This document shows, one piece after another, positions 36,700 to 44,870 of a stretch of DNA of 64,000 bases. The translations under genes were made by a program, and so were the position numbers. The notes below the pieces were generated by a model. It had not been told where the DNA came from and ran no database searches. It saw only the letters and a program-made list of their open reading frames with translations. Position 1 is the stretch's first letter; the number at the start of each line of letters is the position of its first letter. Source of the stretch: Prevotella sp. (lineage in GTDB: Bacteria > Bacteroidota > Bacteroidia > Bacteroidales > Bacteroidaceae); the NCBI GenBank assembly GCA_017554385.1, contig JAFZIL010000059.1, positions 1 to 64,000 on the forward strand, read 5' to 3'.

Positions 36700-37857
36700 T
36701 GAGTACTCCTTGAACTGCCAGTACCCCAGCTTGTCGTCGCAGTTGTTCGAGTCGTCAAAGCGTGGGAACAGGAACAAGTTGGCTGAGATGTATTTCGACA
36801 CGCGCAGTGCGAACGTGTTTTCCCATTCAATCTCTGCGCGTTTGTAGCTAGTGAACGCATACAGGCGCGACTTCCAGGTAACCACGTCGTTCATCTTCCA
36901 CTCCACGTTGGCCGTGAGCTGCGAACCGAAGTCGGTCAGCGAGTGTTCGTGAGTGGGCACGTCGATGCCGAAGCTCTTGGCCAGGTCGCTGCGATCCACG
37001 TAACGGTAGTTTACGGCCAGGGGCGATATGTTGACCGAGCCCGTCAGCTTCTTTTTGAACCATTCTATCTTGTAATCCATACCAATACCTACGTTCAAGT
37101 TGAAGGGCGACATGAAGTCTGAGAACACGTTCTCTTTGTTGGCCTTCAAACCTTGGGTGAACTGCGTGTATGCTAGCAATTGTATGGTGTAGTACCATTT
37201 GTTGGCTGCCTGAAGTCCCACTTTGCTGGTAAGACGTATCAGGTCTTCGTTCGTCTTGAACTTATGGATGGTGTCTGAGGGCGATGTCTGGAATCCCAGC
37301 TTCATCTCCAGCTTGTTGTCCCACTTCCATTTCGACTTGTTGTCGTAGTTGGCTTCGAGCGTCAGGCTTCCTACTGCCGAGTAGTTGTCCTCGCCGCCCT
37401 TGTACCAGTTGCCCGACACATAGTTCTGCATGAACTGCAGGTAGCCGTCGCCCTTGTACTTCCAGAAGTTTGGCTTCTCAACGGTCACTTCTACTGGGTC
37501 GGCTTCTGGCTCAGCTTGCTGGGGTAGGGGAGCCGCCTCTTCGGTAAGCTTCTTTTCCTGTACGATGGGTTGTGCCATCACGTCCTGGCGCAGAGAGCCT
37601 GACTGTTGCTGTTCAGATTCCGTTACCTGAACAAGGTCTGGCCGATTCAGGTAGACGTGCATCAATGCCTGCTCTACCTCGCTGTTGACCGCATCGGCAT
37701 CTGTCTGATTGATAGTCAACTGGTTAGCTGCCACCGAATGGTAGAAGGTCAATGGCGTGAACAGGCGATATAAAACACCGTTGATTGAGTCGCTTGGCTG
37801 TGCGGCGTGTGTACTGAGTACTGGAAAAGCCGCTAAACAAATTAAAAATTTCTTCAT
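36673..37857 (-). CDS. DUF3078 outer-membrane beta-barrel protein
   Basis: A 394-residue protein with signal peptide (MKKFLICLAAFPVLSTHA), a Pro/Glu-rich linker (about 75-125) and a C-terminal barrel of alternating strands from FWKYKGDGYLQFMQNYVSGN to the closing aromatic YSSLGFSYNF. This matches DUF3078 proteins of Bacteroidota. A terminal phenylalanine is the usual outer-membrane insertion signal. Function unknown. Confidence 0.8.
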   Translation of the reverse strand: MKKFLICLAAFPVLSTHAAQPSDSINGVLYRLFTPLTFYHSVAANQLTINQTDADAVNSEVEQALMHVYLNRPDLVQVTESEQQQSGSLRQDVMAQPIVQEKKLTEEAAPLPQQAEPEADPVEVTVEKPNFWKYKGDGYLQFMQNYVSGNWYKGGEDNYSAVGSLTLEANYDNKSKWKWDNKLEMKLGFQTSPSDTIHKFKTNEDLIRLTSKVGLQAANKWYYTIQLLAYTQFTQGLKANKENVFSDFMSPFNLNVGIGMDYKIEWFKKKLTGSVNISPLAVNYRYVDRSDLAKSFGIDVPTHEHSLTDFGSQLTANVEWKMNDVVTWKSRLYAFTSYKRAEIEWENTFALRVSKYISANLFLFPRFDDSNNCDDKLGYWQFKEYSSLGFSYNF

Positions 37858-37865
37858 ATTGTGTG

Positions 37866-37873
37866 CAAAGATA
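37866..37873 (-). promoter_or_regulatory. -7 box of the DUF3078 gene
   Basis: TATCTTTG on the minus strand ends eight bases before the start codon, so the transcript has almost no leader. Confidence 0.5.
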
Positions 37874-37895
37874 GTAAAAAATAAAATTTTATTTG

Positions 37896-37903
37896 TAATT
37901 TTG
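37896..37903 (+). promoter_or_regulatory. -7 box of yidC
   Basis: TAATTTTG, 38 bases before the yidC ATG, back to back with the divergent DUF3078 promoter. Confidence 0.5.
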
Positions 37904-37941
37904 CACCTTGAATTTTAAGAATTAAGTAAAAAATAAGAATA

Positions 37942-39822
37942 ATGAACAGAGACACACTCATCGGATTTGTGCTTATTGGCCTCGTTCTCGTTGGTTTCGC
38001 GTGGTGGAATCAGCCGTCACAAGAGCAGTTGGATGCTTACCAGCGTCAGCAGGACAGCATTGCTGCCGTTCAGAAGGAGGCCGAAATGGCACGTATTGCC
38101 GAAGCCGAACAAAAGAAAGCCGCTGCCGAAGCTGCTGCCGAAGGCGACTCTACCGCCCTCTTTTTCTCGGCTCTTAACGGCACCAGCCAGCCTGTGGTGC
38201 TGAAGAACGACCAAGTGGAGCTGACTTTCGACACGAAAGGCGGCACCCTTACAAAGGCTGTTTTGAAGAATTTTACCGACCGTGAAGGCCATCAGGGCGT
38301 TACTCTCTTTGAAGGTGAAGACCAGCAGATGGGTTTCCTTCTTGCAGGCAAGCAGGATAATATTATCACGCGCGATCTTTATTTCATACCGTCGAATTTG
38401 TCCGATTCCACCGTTACTATGACCGCTCAGGCCAATGGTGGCGGCAGCATCGTTCTCGACTATCGCCTCGGCCCTGACCATCTGCTTCATTTCTCTCTCC
38501 AGGCAAACGGTATGTCAAATGTCTTTGCTCCCAACTACAAGTCGATGGATGTGGAGTGGAGCGACCATTGCCGTCAGCTGGAGAAGGGCTTCTCGTTCGA
38601 GAACCGCTATACGGCCATCTTCTACAAGGAGGCCAACGACGGTAGCACAGACAACCTGAGCGAGACCTCAGACAAGAACGAGAAGGTCGAGCAACCGCTC
38701 GACTGGGTGGCTTTCCGCAACCAGTTCTTCAGCGTCGCTCTCATTTCCAAGGACAACTTCGAACAGGATGCCGAGCTGTCGAGCACGCTCAATGAGAAAG
38801 GGTCGGGCTATCTGAAGCAGTTCGATGCCAAGCTGAAGACCGCCTTCGACCCTACGGGTGCGAAGCCTTCAGAGTTCGAGATGTATATCGGCCCCAACGA
38901 CATCCGTCTCATCCAGGATGTTGAGAAGCAAAGCCAGTTTGGCAAGAATCTCGACCTGGAGCAGCTCGTCAACCTGGGTTGGTGGCTCTTCCGCCTCATC
39001 AACCGCTGGTTCACGCTCTATGTCTTCGATTGGCTCTCGTCGTTGGGCTTCTCGATGGGTATTGTGCTCATTCTCATTACGTTGCTGCTGAAGGCTATCA
39101 CCTTCCCGATGGTGAAGAAGAGCTATATGTCGAGCGCCAAGATGCGCGTGCTGAAGCCGAAACTCGAGGAAGCTACCAAGCAATACGACAAGCCCGAAGA
39201 CCAGATGCAGAAACAACAGGCCATGATGCAGCTGTATTCGCAATATGGCGTGAGCCCGCTGAGCGGCTGCCTGCCTATGCTCATTCAGATGCCCATCTGG
39301 ATTGCCATGTTCTGGTTTGTTCCCAACGCCATCCAGCTGCGCGGACAGTCGTTCCTCTGGATGGAAGACCTTGCCACCTACGATCCTATCGTGGAGTGGG
39401 GAACCCACATCTGGGGCATTGGCGACCATCTCTCGCTCTCCTGTCTGCTGTTCTGCGGCTCCAACATCCTTTATTCTTGGTTCACCATGCGCCAGCAGCG
39501 CGACCAGATGGTTGGTCAGCAGGCCGAGCAGATGAAGATGATGCAGTGGATGATGTATCTCATGCCCGTGATGTTCTTCTTCATGTTCAACGACTACAGT
39601 TCAGGCCTGAACTTCTACTACTTCGTATCGCTGTTCTTCTCGTCGGTTATCATGTGGACGCTGCGCAAGACTACTAACGACGCAAAGCTGCTGGCCATCC
39701 TCGAAGCCCGCTACAAGGAGAACAAGGCTAACCCCAAGAAGCAGAGCGGACTGGCCGCACGCCTTGAAGCTATGCAGAAACAGGCCGAAGAGCTGCAGCG
39801 CCAGCGCCAGCAAAGGAAGTAA
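37942..39822 (+). CDS. yidC: membrane protein insertase YidC
   Basis: A 626-residue YidC/Oxa1 protein. It starts with a membrane helix (IGFVLIGLVLVGFAWW), then a large periplasmic beta domain (about 60-350), then the five-helix core (from about 360) with SPLSGCLPMLIQMPIWIAMF and the YFVSLFFSSVIMW helix, ending in a basic, Gln-rich tail. It inserts proteins into the inner membrane with or without SecYEG. Confidence 0.97.
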   Translation: MNRDTLIGFVLIGLVLVGFAWWNQPSQEQLDAYQRQQDSIAAVQKEAEMARIAEAEQKKAAAEAAAEGDSTALFFSALNGTSQPVVLKNDQVELTFDTKGGTLTKAVLKNFTDREGHQGVTLFEGEDQQMGFLLAGKQDNIITRDLYFIPSNLSDSTVTMTAQANGGGSIVLDYRLGPDHLLHFSLQANGMSNVFAPNYKSMDVEWSDHCRQLEKGFSFENRYTAIFYKEANDGSTDNLSETSDKNEKVEQPLDWVAFRNQFFSVALISKDNFEQDAELSSTLNEKGSGYLKQFDAKLKTAFDPTGAKPSEFEMYIGPNDIRLIQDVEKQSQFGKNLDLEQLVNLGWWLFRLINRWFTLYVFDWLSSLGFSMGIVLILITLLLKAITFPMVKKSYMSSAKMRVLKPKLEEATKQYDKPEDQMQKQQAMMQLYSQYGVSPLSGCLPMLIQMPIWIAMFWFVPNAIQLRGQSFLWMEDLATYDPIVEWGTHIWGIGDHLSLSCLLFCGSNILYSWFTMRQQRDQMVGQQAEQMKMMQWMMYLMPVMFFFMFNDYSSGLNFYYFVSLFFSSVIMWTLRKTTNDAKLLAILEARYKENKANPKKQSGLAARLEAMQKQAEELQRQRQQRK

Positions 39823-39897
39823 GGCCCTCTCGGATATGCGTCAAGCGGCATCGTAAACATCAAAAAATGATGTCTGTGAAAAAAAACTTAGACAAAA

Positions 39898-39929
39898 TTT
39901 GCAAGTAAGAAAAAAAATGACTAACTTTG
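39898..39929 (+). promoter_or_regulatory. promoter of the tRNA-Thr gene
   Basis: TTTG (39898-39901), a 20-base spacer and TAACTTTG (39922-39929), 23 bases before the tRNA. Confidence 0.8.
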
Positions 39930-39952
39930 CAGCCGCTTAACAAAAAACGCAA

Positions 39953-40025
<73 letters not shown>

Positions 40026-40032
40026 CAGAACG

Positions 40033-40063
40033 ATGAAAAGGGGTAGAAATACCCCCTTTTCAT
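40033..40063. terminator. hairpin after tRNA-Thr
   Basis: ATGAAAAGGGG-TA, loop GAAA, TA-CCCCC-TTTTCAT: a 13-bp stem with one bulged base and a T run in the descending arm. It may separate the two tRNA genes. Confidence 0.65.
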
Positions 40064-40096
40064 TTGCCCACTAAGGTACGAACACACGTTGATATT

Positions 40097-40169
40097 GCGG
40101 TAATAGCTCAGTTGGTAGAGCATTGGCTTCCCAAGCCGAGGGTCGCGGGTTCGAGTCCCGTTTACCGCT
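40097..40169 (+). tRNA. tRNA-Gly (anticodon CCC)
   Basis: A complete 73-base cloverleaf. Acceptor GCGGTAA/TTACCGC, anticodon loop TTCCCAA (CCC, codon GGG), T arm GGTTCGAGTCC. CCA is not encoded. No TAnnTTTG box lies directly upstream. Confidence 0.97.
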
Positions 40170-40224
40170 CAACGTCACATGTTCCCTCATCTTTCATCCC
40201 TTTTCCCTCATCCATCATCTTTCT

Positions 40225-41394
40225 ATGAAGATTCTTTTCCTCGTCTATCATGGATTCTCTGAAAGCAGCGGAATCACCAAGAAAATCCGTGCGCAGGTGA
40301 AGGGGCTTGAGCAGAACGGCCATGAGGTGCATCTGTGTTATTACGATTTCGATTCTTGCGGCCATAGGTGTCGTTTTGTTGACGGTAAGGTACTTCAGGA
40401 TTATGGCACTGGTCGATGGGCGGCTCTTCGCCAGCGTCTCAGCTATGGATGTGTGGTTGGTTATTGTCGACGCGAGAAGATAGAACTTGTCTATGCCCGC
40501 TGTTTCCAGAATGCCAGCCCCTGGCTCATTAGGTTGTTCAGCCGTTTGCGCCGCATGGGTGTGCGTGCAGTGACCGAGGTGCCTACCTATCCCTACGATC
40601 AGGAGTTTGTCGGTTCCAACTATCTTCCAGGGTTGGTGGCTTTGCATGTCGATAAGCTGTTCCGTTGCAGGCTCTATCGCAAGATGGATGCGATGGTCAC
40701 TTTTTCCGATGCTGAGGAGATCTTCGGTTGTCGTACTATCCGTATCAGCAATGGCGTAGATTTCGATGCAATTCCCCTCCATCGTCATGTTCCTGCACAA
40801 GATGCCGACGTGTTGCATCTGATTGCTGTGGCCGAGGTGCACTTCTGGCATGGATTCGACCGTCTGATAGCCGGCATGGGCGAATATGCCTTGCGCCATA
40901 GGAGCCTGAGCGACGAAAGGAGCGTCGTTCTGCATATAGTCGGTGGGGTGGCACCTTCTGAGATGCAGGGTTCTAAGAATGCTCCTGGCTTCCTTCCACT
41001 GATCGAGAAATATGGTTTGCAGCAATCGGTCGTCTTTCATGGCCAACTCTTTGGCAACCAGTTGGACGATGTGTTCAACCAATGTAGCTTTGCAGTGGGC
41101 TCGCTGGGGCGTCACCGTAGCCATATAACGAGCATCAAGACGTTGAAGAACAGGGAATATGCCACTCGCGGCCTGCCTTTCATGTATAGCGAACAGGATA
41201 GTGATTTCGACGCCCAACCCTACGTCTTCCACGTTCCTGCCGATGAGTCGCCCGTAGATCTCGACAGTTTACTCCATTTTATCGACTCCCGTCGTTTCCT
41301 TCCAGAGGACATTCGTCGTTCCGTAGCCCATCTTTCATGGCGCCAGCAGATGGGGGAAGTAGTTGCAATGCTTGCTACTGAAAGGAACGGTTGA
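40225..41394 (+). CDS. glycosyltransferase, family 1-like
   Basis: I start it at 40225 (MKILFLVYHG, 389 residues); the longer frame runs through the tRNA-Gly gene. The N-terminal half has the GT-B opening (SESSGITKKIRAQVKGLEQN, then GHEVHLC) and the C-terminal half a donor-binding region (VVFHGQLFGNQLDDVFNQCS, LKNREYATRGLPFM). It probably builds a surface polysaccharide; donor and acceptor are unknown. The last 8-10 codons overlap a 17-bp direct repeat and a dispersed repeat, so the C-terminus may have been remodelled by an insertion. Confidence 0.78.
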   Translation: MKILFLVYHGFSESSGITKKIRAQVKGLEQNGHEVHLCYYDFDSCGHRCRFVDGKVLQDYGTGRWAALRQRLSYGCVVGYCRREKIELVYARCFQNASPWLIRLFSRLRRMGVRAVTEVPTYPYDQEFVGSNYLPGLVALHVDKLFRCRLYRKMDAMVTFSDAEEIFGCRTIRISNGVDFDAIPLHRHVPAQDADVLHLIAVAEVHFWHGFDRLIAGMGEYALRHRSLSDERSVVLHIVGGVAPSEMQGSKNAPGFLPLIEKYGLQQSVVFHGQLFGNQLDDVFNQCSFAVGSLGRHRSHITSIKTLKNREYATRGLPFMYSEQDSDFDAQPYVFHVPADESPVDLDSLLHFIDSRRFLPEDIRRSVAHLSWRQQMGEVVAMLATERNG

Positions 41395-41804
41395 ATCCAG
41401 CTGTTTGCCGTAATCTTCGAGGCTGTGAGAACGGTTCGCGCACCGAAGCCCCCTTGTCGCTTCATATCTTGTTTCTGATGCAAAGGTACAAAAAAGAGAG
41501 ATGTTAAAAAAAGGTCTAAAAGGAGTCAACCTCCAGTAGGAAAAAACACCTCGCGAAGCGCCTGAGTACCTACGGAGCGCAAGAAAAGCGGCATAGCCGA
41601 GCGTCAAAAAAAATCTGGAATTCTATTTATATTATATATATAATATAAAAATAATCTTTAAGAAAATCTACAACTGTGCGTAATACCTAATGCAACTGTG
41701 TAACTGTGTAACTTCGTCACTGTGTCTGTGTCTTTTCCTGAATATGGTTGACTCCTTTTAGGCCTAGTTTATTAACAGTCTGTGGTCGCTTGCTACTGAA
41801 AGGA
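41370..41804. repeat. insertion-like segment between 17-bp direct repeats
   Basis: GCTTGCTACTGAAAGGA occurs at 41370-41386 and again at 41788-41804. Between them lie dispersed-repeat copy 2 (41392-41417, minus), a 19-bp inverted repeat with one mismatch (41513-41531 and 41746-41764, AAAAGGAGTCAACC core), an AT-rich stretch near 41630-41650, and four octamers (CAACTGTG, TAACTGTG, TAACTTCG, TCACTGTG; 41693-41724). No transposase is visible. Confidence 0.6.
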
Positions 41805-41838
41805 CGCAAGAAACCGTGTGTCTTGAAGGGTATAAAAG

Positions 41839-41937
41839 GAAAAAGCCCCGCTTCACAGCGAGACTTTTCAGGTTACTTAAAACTAAATTAATCAACCATA
41901 AACCTTAACCATTAAAAAATCACTTGTTATCTTTAGT
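41839..41937 (-). ncRNA. candidate small RNA, minus strand
   Basis: A -7 box TACCTTTG (41942-41949, minus) is followed after about 75 bases by a factor-independent terminator: AAAAGTCTCGCT, loop GTGA, AGCGGGGCTTTT (41841-41868), a 12-bp stem with two G-U pairs and then T's. No reading frame of note lies between. Predicted length is about 95-100 bases. Class unknown. Confidence 0.5.
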
Positions 41938-41941
41938 GATG

Positions 41942-41978
41942 CAAAGGTAATATCTTTTTTTGAAATCAAGGTCAAATC
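41942..41978 (-). promoter_or_regulatory. promoter of the candidate small RNA
   Basis: GATTTGAC, 21 bases, TACCTTTGCA. The same arrangement occurs divergently in front of the hybrid kinase gene (42078-42114). Confidence 0.55.
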
Positions 41979-42077
41979 TTCATTAAATGTGGTTTAAAAA
42001 TCGTGATTTAACTATTTTTCAACCAAAAATCACATTTTTTCGACCTAAAATGAAGGGCAAAGAGCAAAAAAACGAAA

Positions 42078-42114
42078 GATTTGACTTGAATTTGATAAAA
42101 AAGCAGTACCTTCG
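42078..42114 (+). promoter_or_regulatory. promoter of the hybrid kinase gene
   Basis: GATTTGAC (42078-42085), 21 bases, TACCTTCG (42107-42114). It supports the start at 42149 over the upstream ATGs. Confidence 0.55.
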
Positions 42115-42148
42115 CACAGAATTTAAACTATCCATTTTTGCAGAACCT

Positions 42149-43828
42149 ATGTTCATCATCGTCATTGTCCTGTCTGTCGTAGCTGTTCTCGCCCTGTTTT
42201 TCATAGGGCGATGGGCATATTTTCGCGCCTTGCGCATACGAAACCGACTGATGATGGAGCGCGTTTTCACGAATATCGGCCACGAACTGCTGACGCCTCT
42301 GACCGTCATCTCGGCATCCATCGAAAGGCTGCGCATGGAGCAACCAGGCCATTCGAAGGACTACACGCTGATGGAACTGAACATAGAGCGCATGGTGAGG
42401 CTGCTGCAGCAGATACTCGAGACGAGCAAGTCGCAGACGGGCGAACTGAGGCTGCGCGTTGCCCAAGGCGACGTGATGGAGTATATAGCCAAGACGGCCC
42501 TCTGCATCGAACCTTTCGTAGCCAAGCGGGGGTTGCAGCTGAGCGTCCATTGCAACCCACGGTCGATGATGGGATGGATTGACTCTGACAAGCTCGACAA
42601 GGTTATCTACAACCTGATGTCGAATGCTGCCAAGTATACCAACAGCCCTGGGCGCGTTGACCTGACCGCCACCACCAACAAGACCTATGACCACGTGATC
42701 ATCAAGGTGAGCGATACCGGCATAGGCATTCCGCCTGAGAAGATGAAGCGGCTGTTCCAGCGCTTCTATGACGGCGACTACCGCTCGATGAAGACTTTTG
42801 GTACGGGGCTCGGCCTCGCCCTGACCCGCGACCTCGTCTATCTGCATGGAGGAACCATCGACTGTGAGAGCGAAGAGGGCAAGGGCACCACGTTTACCGT
42901 TACCCTACCCATCAACAAGGAGGCGTTCTCTTCCGCCCAGATCGACGAGAGCCACCAGCTGGTGTTAAGCAGTTCGCCTACGACAATACTCGATGTCGAG
43001 GAGCTGTTCCCCGCTGCCGACGAAACGCCAAAGAAACAGTCGGCTACCGTCGACTCTACAGACGATGAGTCCTACAAGATTCTGGTTGTTGAGGACAATG
43101 TCGAACTGCTGATGCTCATGCGCACCCTGTTGTGCCAGAAGTACAACGTGTTTACGGCGCATAACGGCGTCGAGGCGCTGGAGGTCATTGCCCGTCAAGA
43201 CCTTGACCTGGTTATCTCTGACGTAATGATGCCTGAGATGGATGGTAACGAGCTTACAAGGAAGATCAAGTCAGACCCTGACATGAGCCACCTGCCCGTC
43301 ATCCTCCTTACCGCACGTACACAGGAGGAAGACCGCAGGGAATCGATGCTGGTAGGAGCCGACGACTATATCACTAAGCCGTTCAAGATTGGCGACCTTC
43401 AGCTGCGTATTAATAATATGGTGGAGAACAGGAAGCGCATTCGACGCGACTTCATGTCCCAGCCCTTGGATGCGCCGCCACCCGTCACCCAGGAAGAAGA
43501 GTTCCTCAAGCGTGCCACCGAATGTGTGCAGGCCCACCTTAGCGACAGCGAGTTCGATCGCGACAGCTTTGCCGTAGAGATGGGGGCGTCCTCTTCCACT
43601 TTATATAATAAGTTGCGCGCCATCACAGGTCTTGGCGTCTCGTCCTTCATTCGTGACATTCGCATGAAAGAAGCCTATCGCATGGCCAGTCAACAACCTG
43701 GGCTTAGGGTCAGCGACCTTGCCTATAAGGTAGGGTTCAAGGATCCGAAGTACTTTGCGACGTGTTTCAAGAAGGAGTTTGGCGTACAGCCAAGCGAGTT
43801 TATCGAACAGTTGCAGCAGGCCAATTAA
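42149..43828 (+). CDS. short hybrid histidine kinase-response regulator with AraC output
   Basis: I start it at 42149 (MFIIVIVLSV), after the promoter, giving 559 residues; the frame is open back to 41987. Order: one membrane helix (about 1-25); HisKA with the phospho-histidine in IGHELLTPLT; HATPase (NLMSNAAKYT, DTGIGIP, GTGLGLAL); receiver (VVEDNVELLM, ISDVMMPEMDG, ITKPF); AraC-type helix-turn-helix at the C-terminus (VSDLAYKVGFKDPKYFATCF). Classical Bacteroidota one-protein two-component systems have a large periplasmic propeller sensor, which is absent here. The signal must come from the membrane, from a partner or from the cytoplasm. Confidence 0.88.
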   Translation: MFIIVIVLSVVAVLALFFIGRWAYFRALRIRNRLMMERVFTNIGHELLTPLTVISASIERLRMEQPGHSKDYTLMELNIERMVRLLQQILETSKSQTGELRLRVAQGDVMEYIAKTALCIEPFVAKRGLQLSVHCNPRSMMGWIDSDKLDKVIYNLMSNAAKYTNSPGRVDLTATTNKTYDHVIIKVSDTGIGIPPEKMKRLFQRFYDGDYRSMKTFGTGLGLALTRDLVYLHGGTIDCESEEGKGTTFTVTLPINKEAFSSAQIDESHQLVLSSSPTTILDVEELFPAADETPKKQSATVDSTDDESYKILVVEDNVELLMLMRTLLCQKYNVFTAHNGVEALEVIARQDLDLVISDVMMPEMDGNELTRKIKSDPDMSHLPVILLTARTQEEDRRESMLVGADDYITKPFKIGDLQLRINNMVENRKRIRRDFMSQPLDAPPPVTQEEEFLKRATECVQAHLSDSEFDRDSFAVEMGASSSTLYNKLRAITGLGVSSFIRDIRMKEAYRMASQQPGLRVSDLAYKVGFKDPKYFATCFKKEFGVQPSEFIEQLQQAN

Positions 43829-43851
43829 TTAGTAACACACACTGTTGTCTT

Positions 43852-44772
43852 ATGTGTATGACAAGGAGAACCTCACTCTCAATCGTCTTTGCCGTATTTG
43901 CATCCCTCGTGACGGCTCAGTCAAAGTGGAATCAGCGCTATCAGCAATATATCGACCAGTACAAGGATATTGCGATTGAGCAGATGATGCGTTGGAAGAT
44001 ACCTGCCAGCATCACGCTGGCACAGGGCGTGCTGGAGTCAGGAGCAGGAAGCAGCGAACTGACGCGGAAGGGTAACAACCATTTCGGAATCAAGTGTCAC
44101 GGATGGCAGGGGCGAGCCGTCTACCACGACGACGATGCGCGGCAAGAGTGTTTCCGTGCCTACAACTCGGCCTTCGAGTCCTATGAGGACCATTCGCGCT
44201 TCCTGGCATCCGGACAGCGCTACAGGAGCCTTTTCAAGCTGAAGACAACTGACTATCGTGGATGGGCAAACGGGCTGAAGGCTGCTGGCTATGCCACCAA
44301 TCCGCGATATGCCCAGCAGCTCATAGACATCATCCAGCTCTACAAGCTCTATGAGTATGACAAGGCGAAGTCATACGACAAATTTGTTGTTGAGCACTCC
44401 AGGGCAGAGTCGTCCTATGCCCAGCCGCTGCATCCTATAAAAATCTATAACAAAAACTACTATATCATTGCTCGTCAGGGAGATACGTTCAGAAAGATAG
44501 GCGAAGAGATAAACATATCCTATCGTAAGATTGCCCGCTATAATGAGCGTGACAAGAACTCGCCCATCACTCCAGGAGAGATTATCTGGCTGAAGAAGAA
44601 ACAGAAAAAAGCACCCAAGGAGTACAAGGGTCGCCTTCATTTCGTACGCTCTGGCGAGTCGATGTATTCCATTGCCCAGAAATACGGAATCAGGCTCAAG
44701 TCGCTATACAAAATCAACCATCTGAAACCCGATTATGTGCTTTGTATAGGCGATGAGTTGAAATTGAGGTGA
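43852..44772 (+). CDS. glucosaminidase with LysM repeats
   Basis: A 306-residue secreted protein; start at 43852 or 43858 (MTRRTSLSIVFAVFASLVTA is the signal). The FlgJ-type glucosaminidase domain (about 25-165) shows SITLAQGVLESGAGSSELTR (cut at its ends) and NNHFGIKCHGW. Two LysM-like segments follow (YYIIARQGDTFRKIGEEI; LHFVRSGESMYSIAQKYGI), which bind peptidoglycan. It hydrolyses the glycan backbone. It lies 23 bases after the kinase gene. Confidence 0.88.
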   Translation: MCMTRRTSLSIVFAVFASLVTAQSKWNQRYQQYIDQYKDIAIEQMMRWKIPASITLAQGVLESGAGSSELTRKGNNHFGIKCHGWQGRAVYHDDDARQECFRAYNSAFESYEDHSRFLASGQRYRSLFKLKTTDYRGWANGLKAAGYATNPRYAQQLIDIIQLYKLYEYDKAKSYDKFVVEHSRAESSYAQPLHPIKIYNKNYYIIARQGDTFRKIGEEINISYRKIARYNERDKNSPITPGEIIWLKKKQKKAPKEYKGRLHFVRSGESMYSIAQKYGIRLKSLYKINHLKPDYVLCIGDELKLR

Positions 44773-44812
44773 AAAATCGTGGGCTTTTAGCGGTTTTTCC
44801 AAAAATAAATCG

Positions 44813-44820
44813 TATATTTG
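44813..44820 (+). promoter_or_regulatory. -7 box of lysS
   Basis: TATATTTG followed by CACC, 50 bases before the lysS ATG; the upstream element is weak. Confidence 0.55.
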
Positions 44821-44870
44821 CACCCAAATAGTGAAATTAACCAAAGTAAAGAAGAACTTTTTTGTCTTTT

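Noticed and set aside
41220-41483. 87-residue minus-strand frame with a TACCTTTG box just upstream
   Set aside because: Most of it is antisense to the glycosyltransferase, and the rest is the dispersed repeat. The box is noted only as part of the repeat segment.
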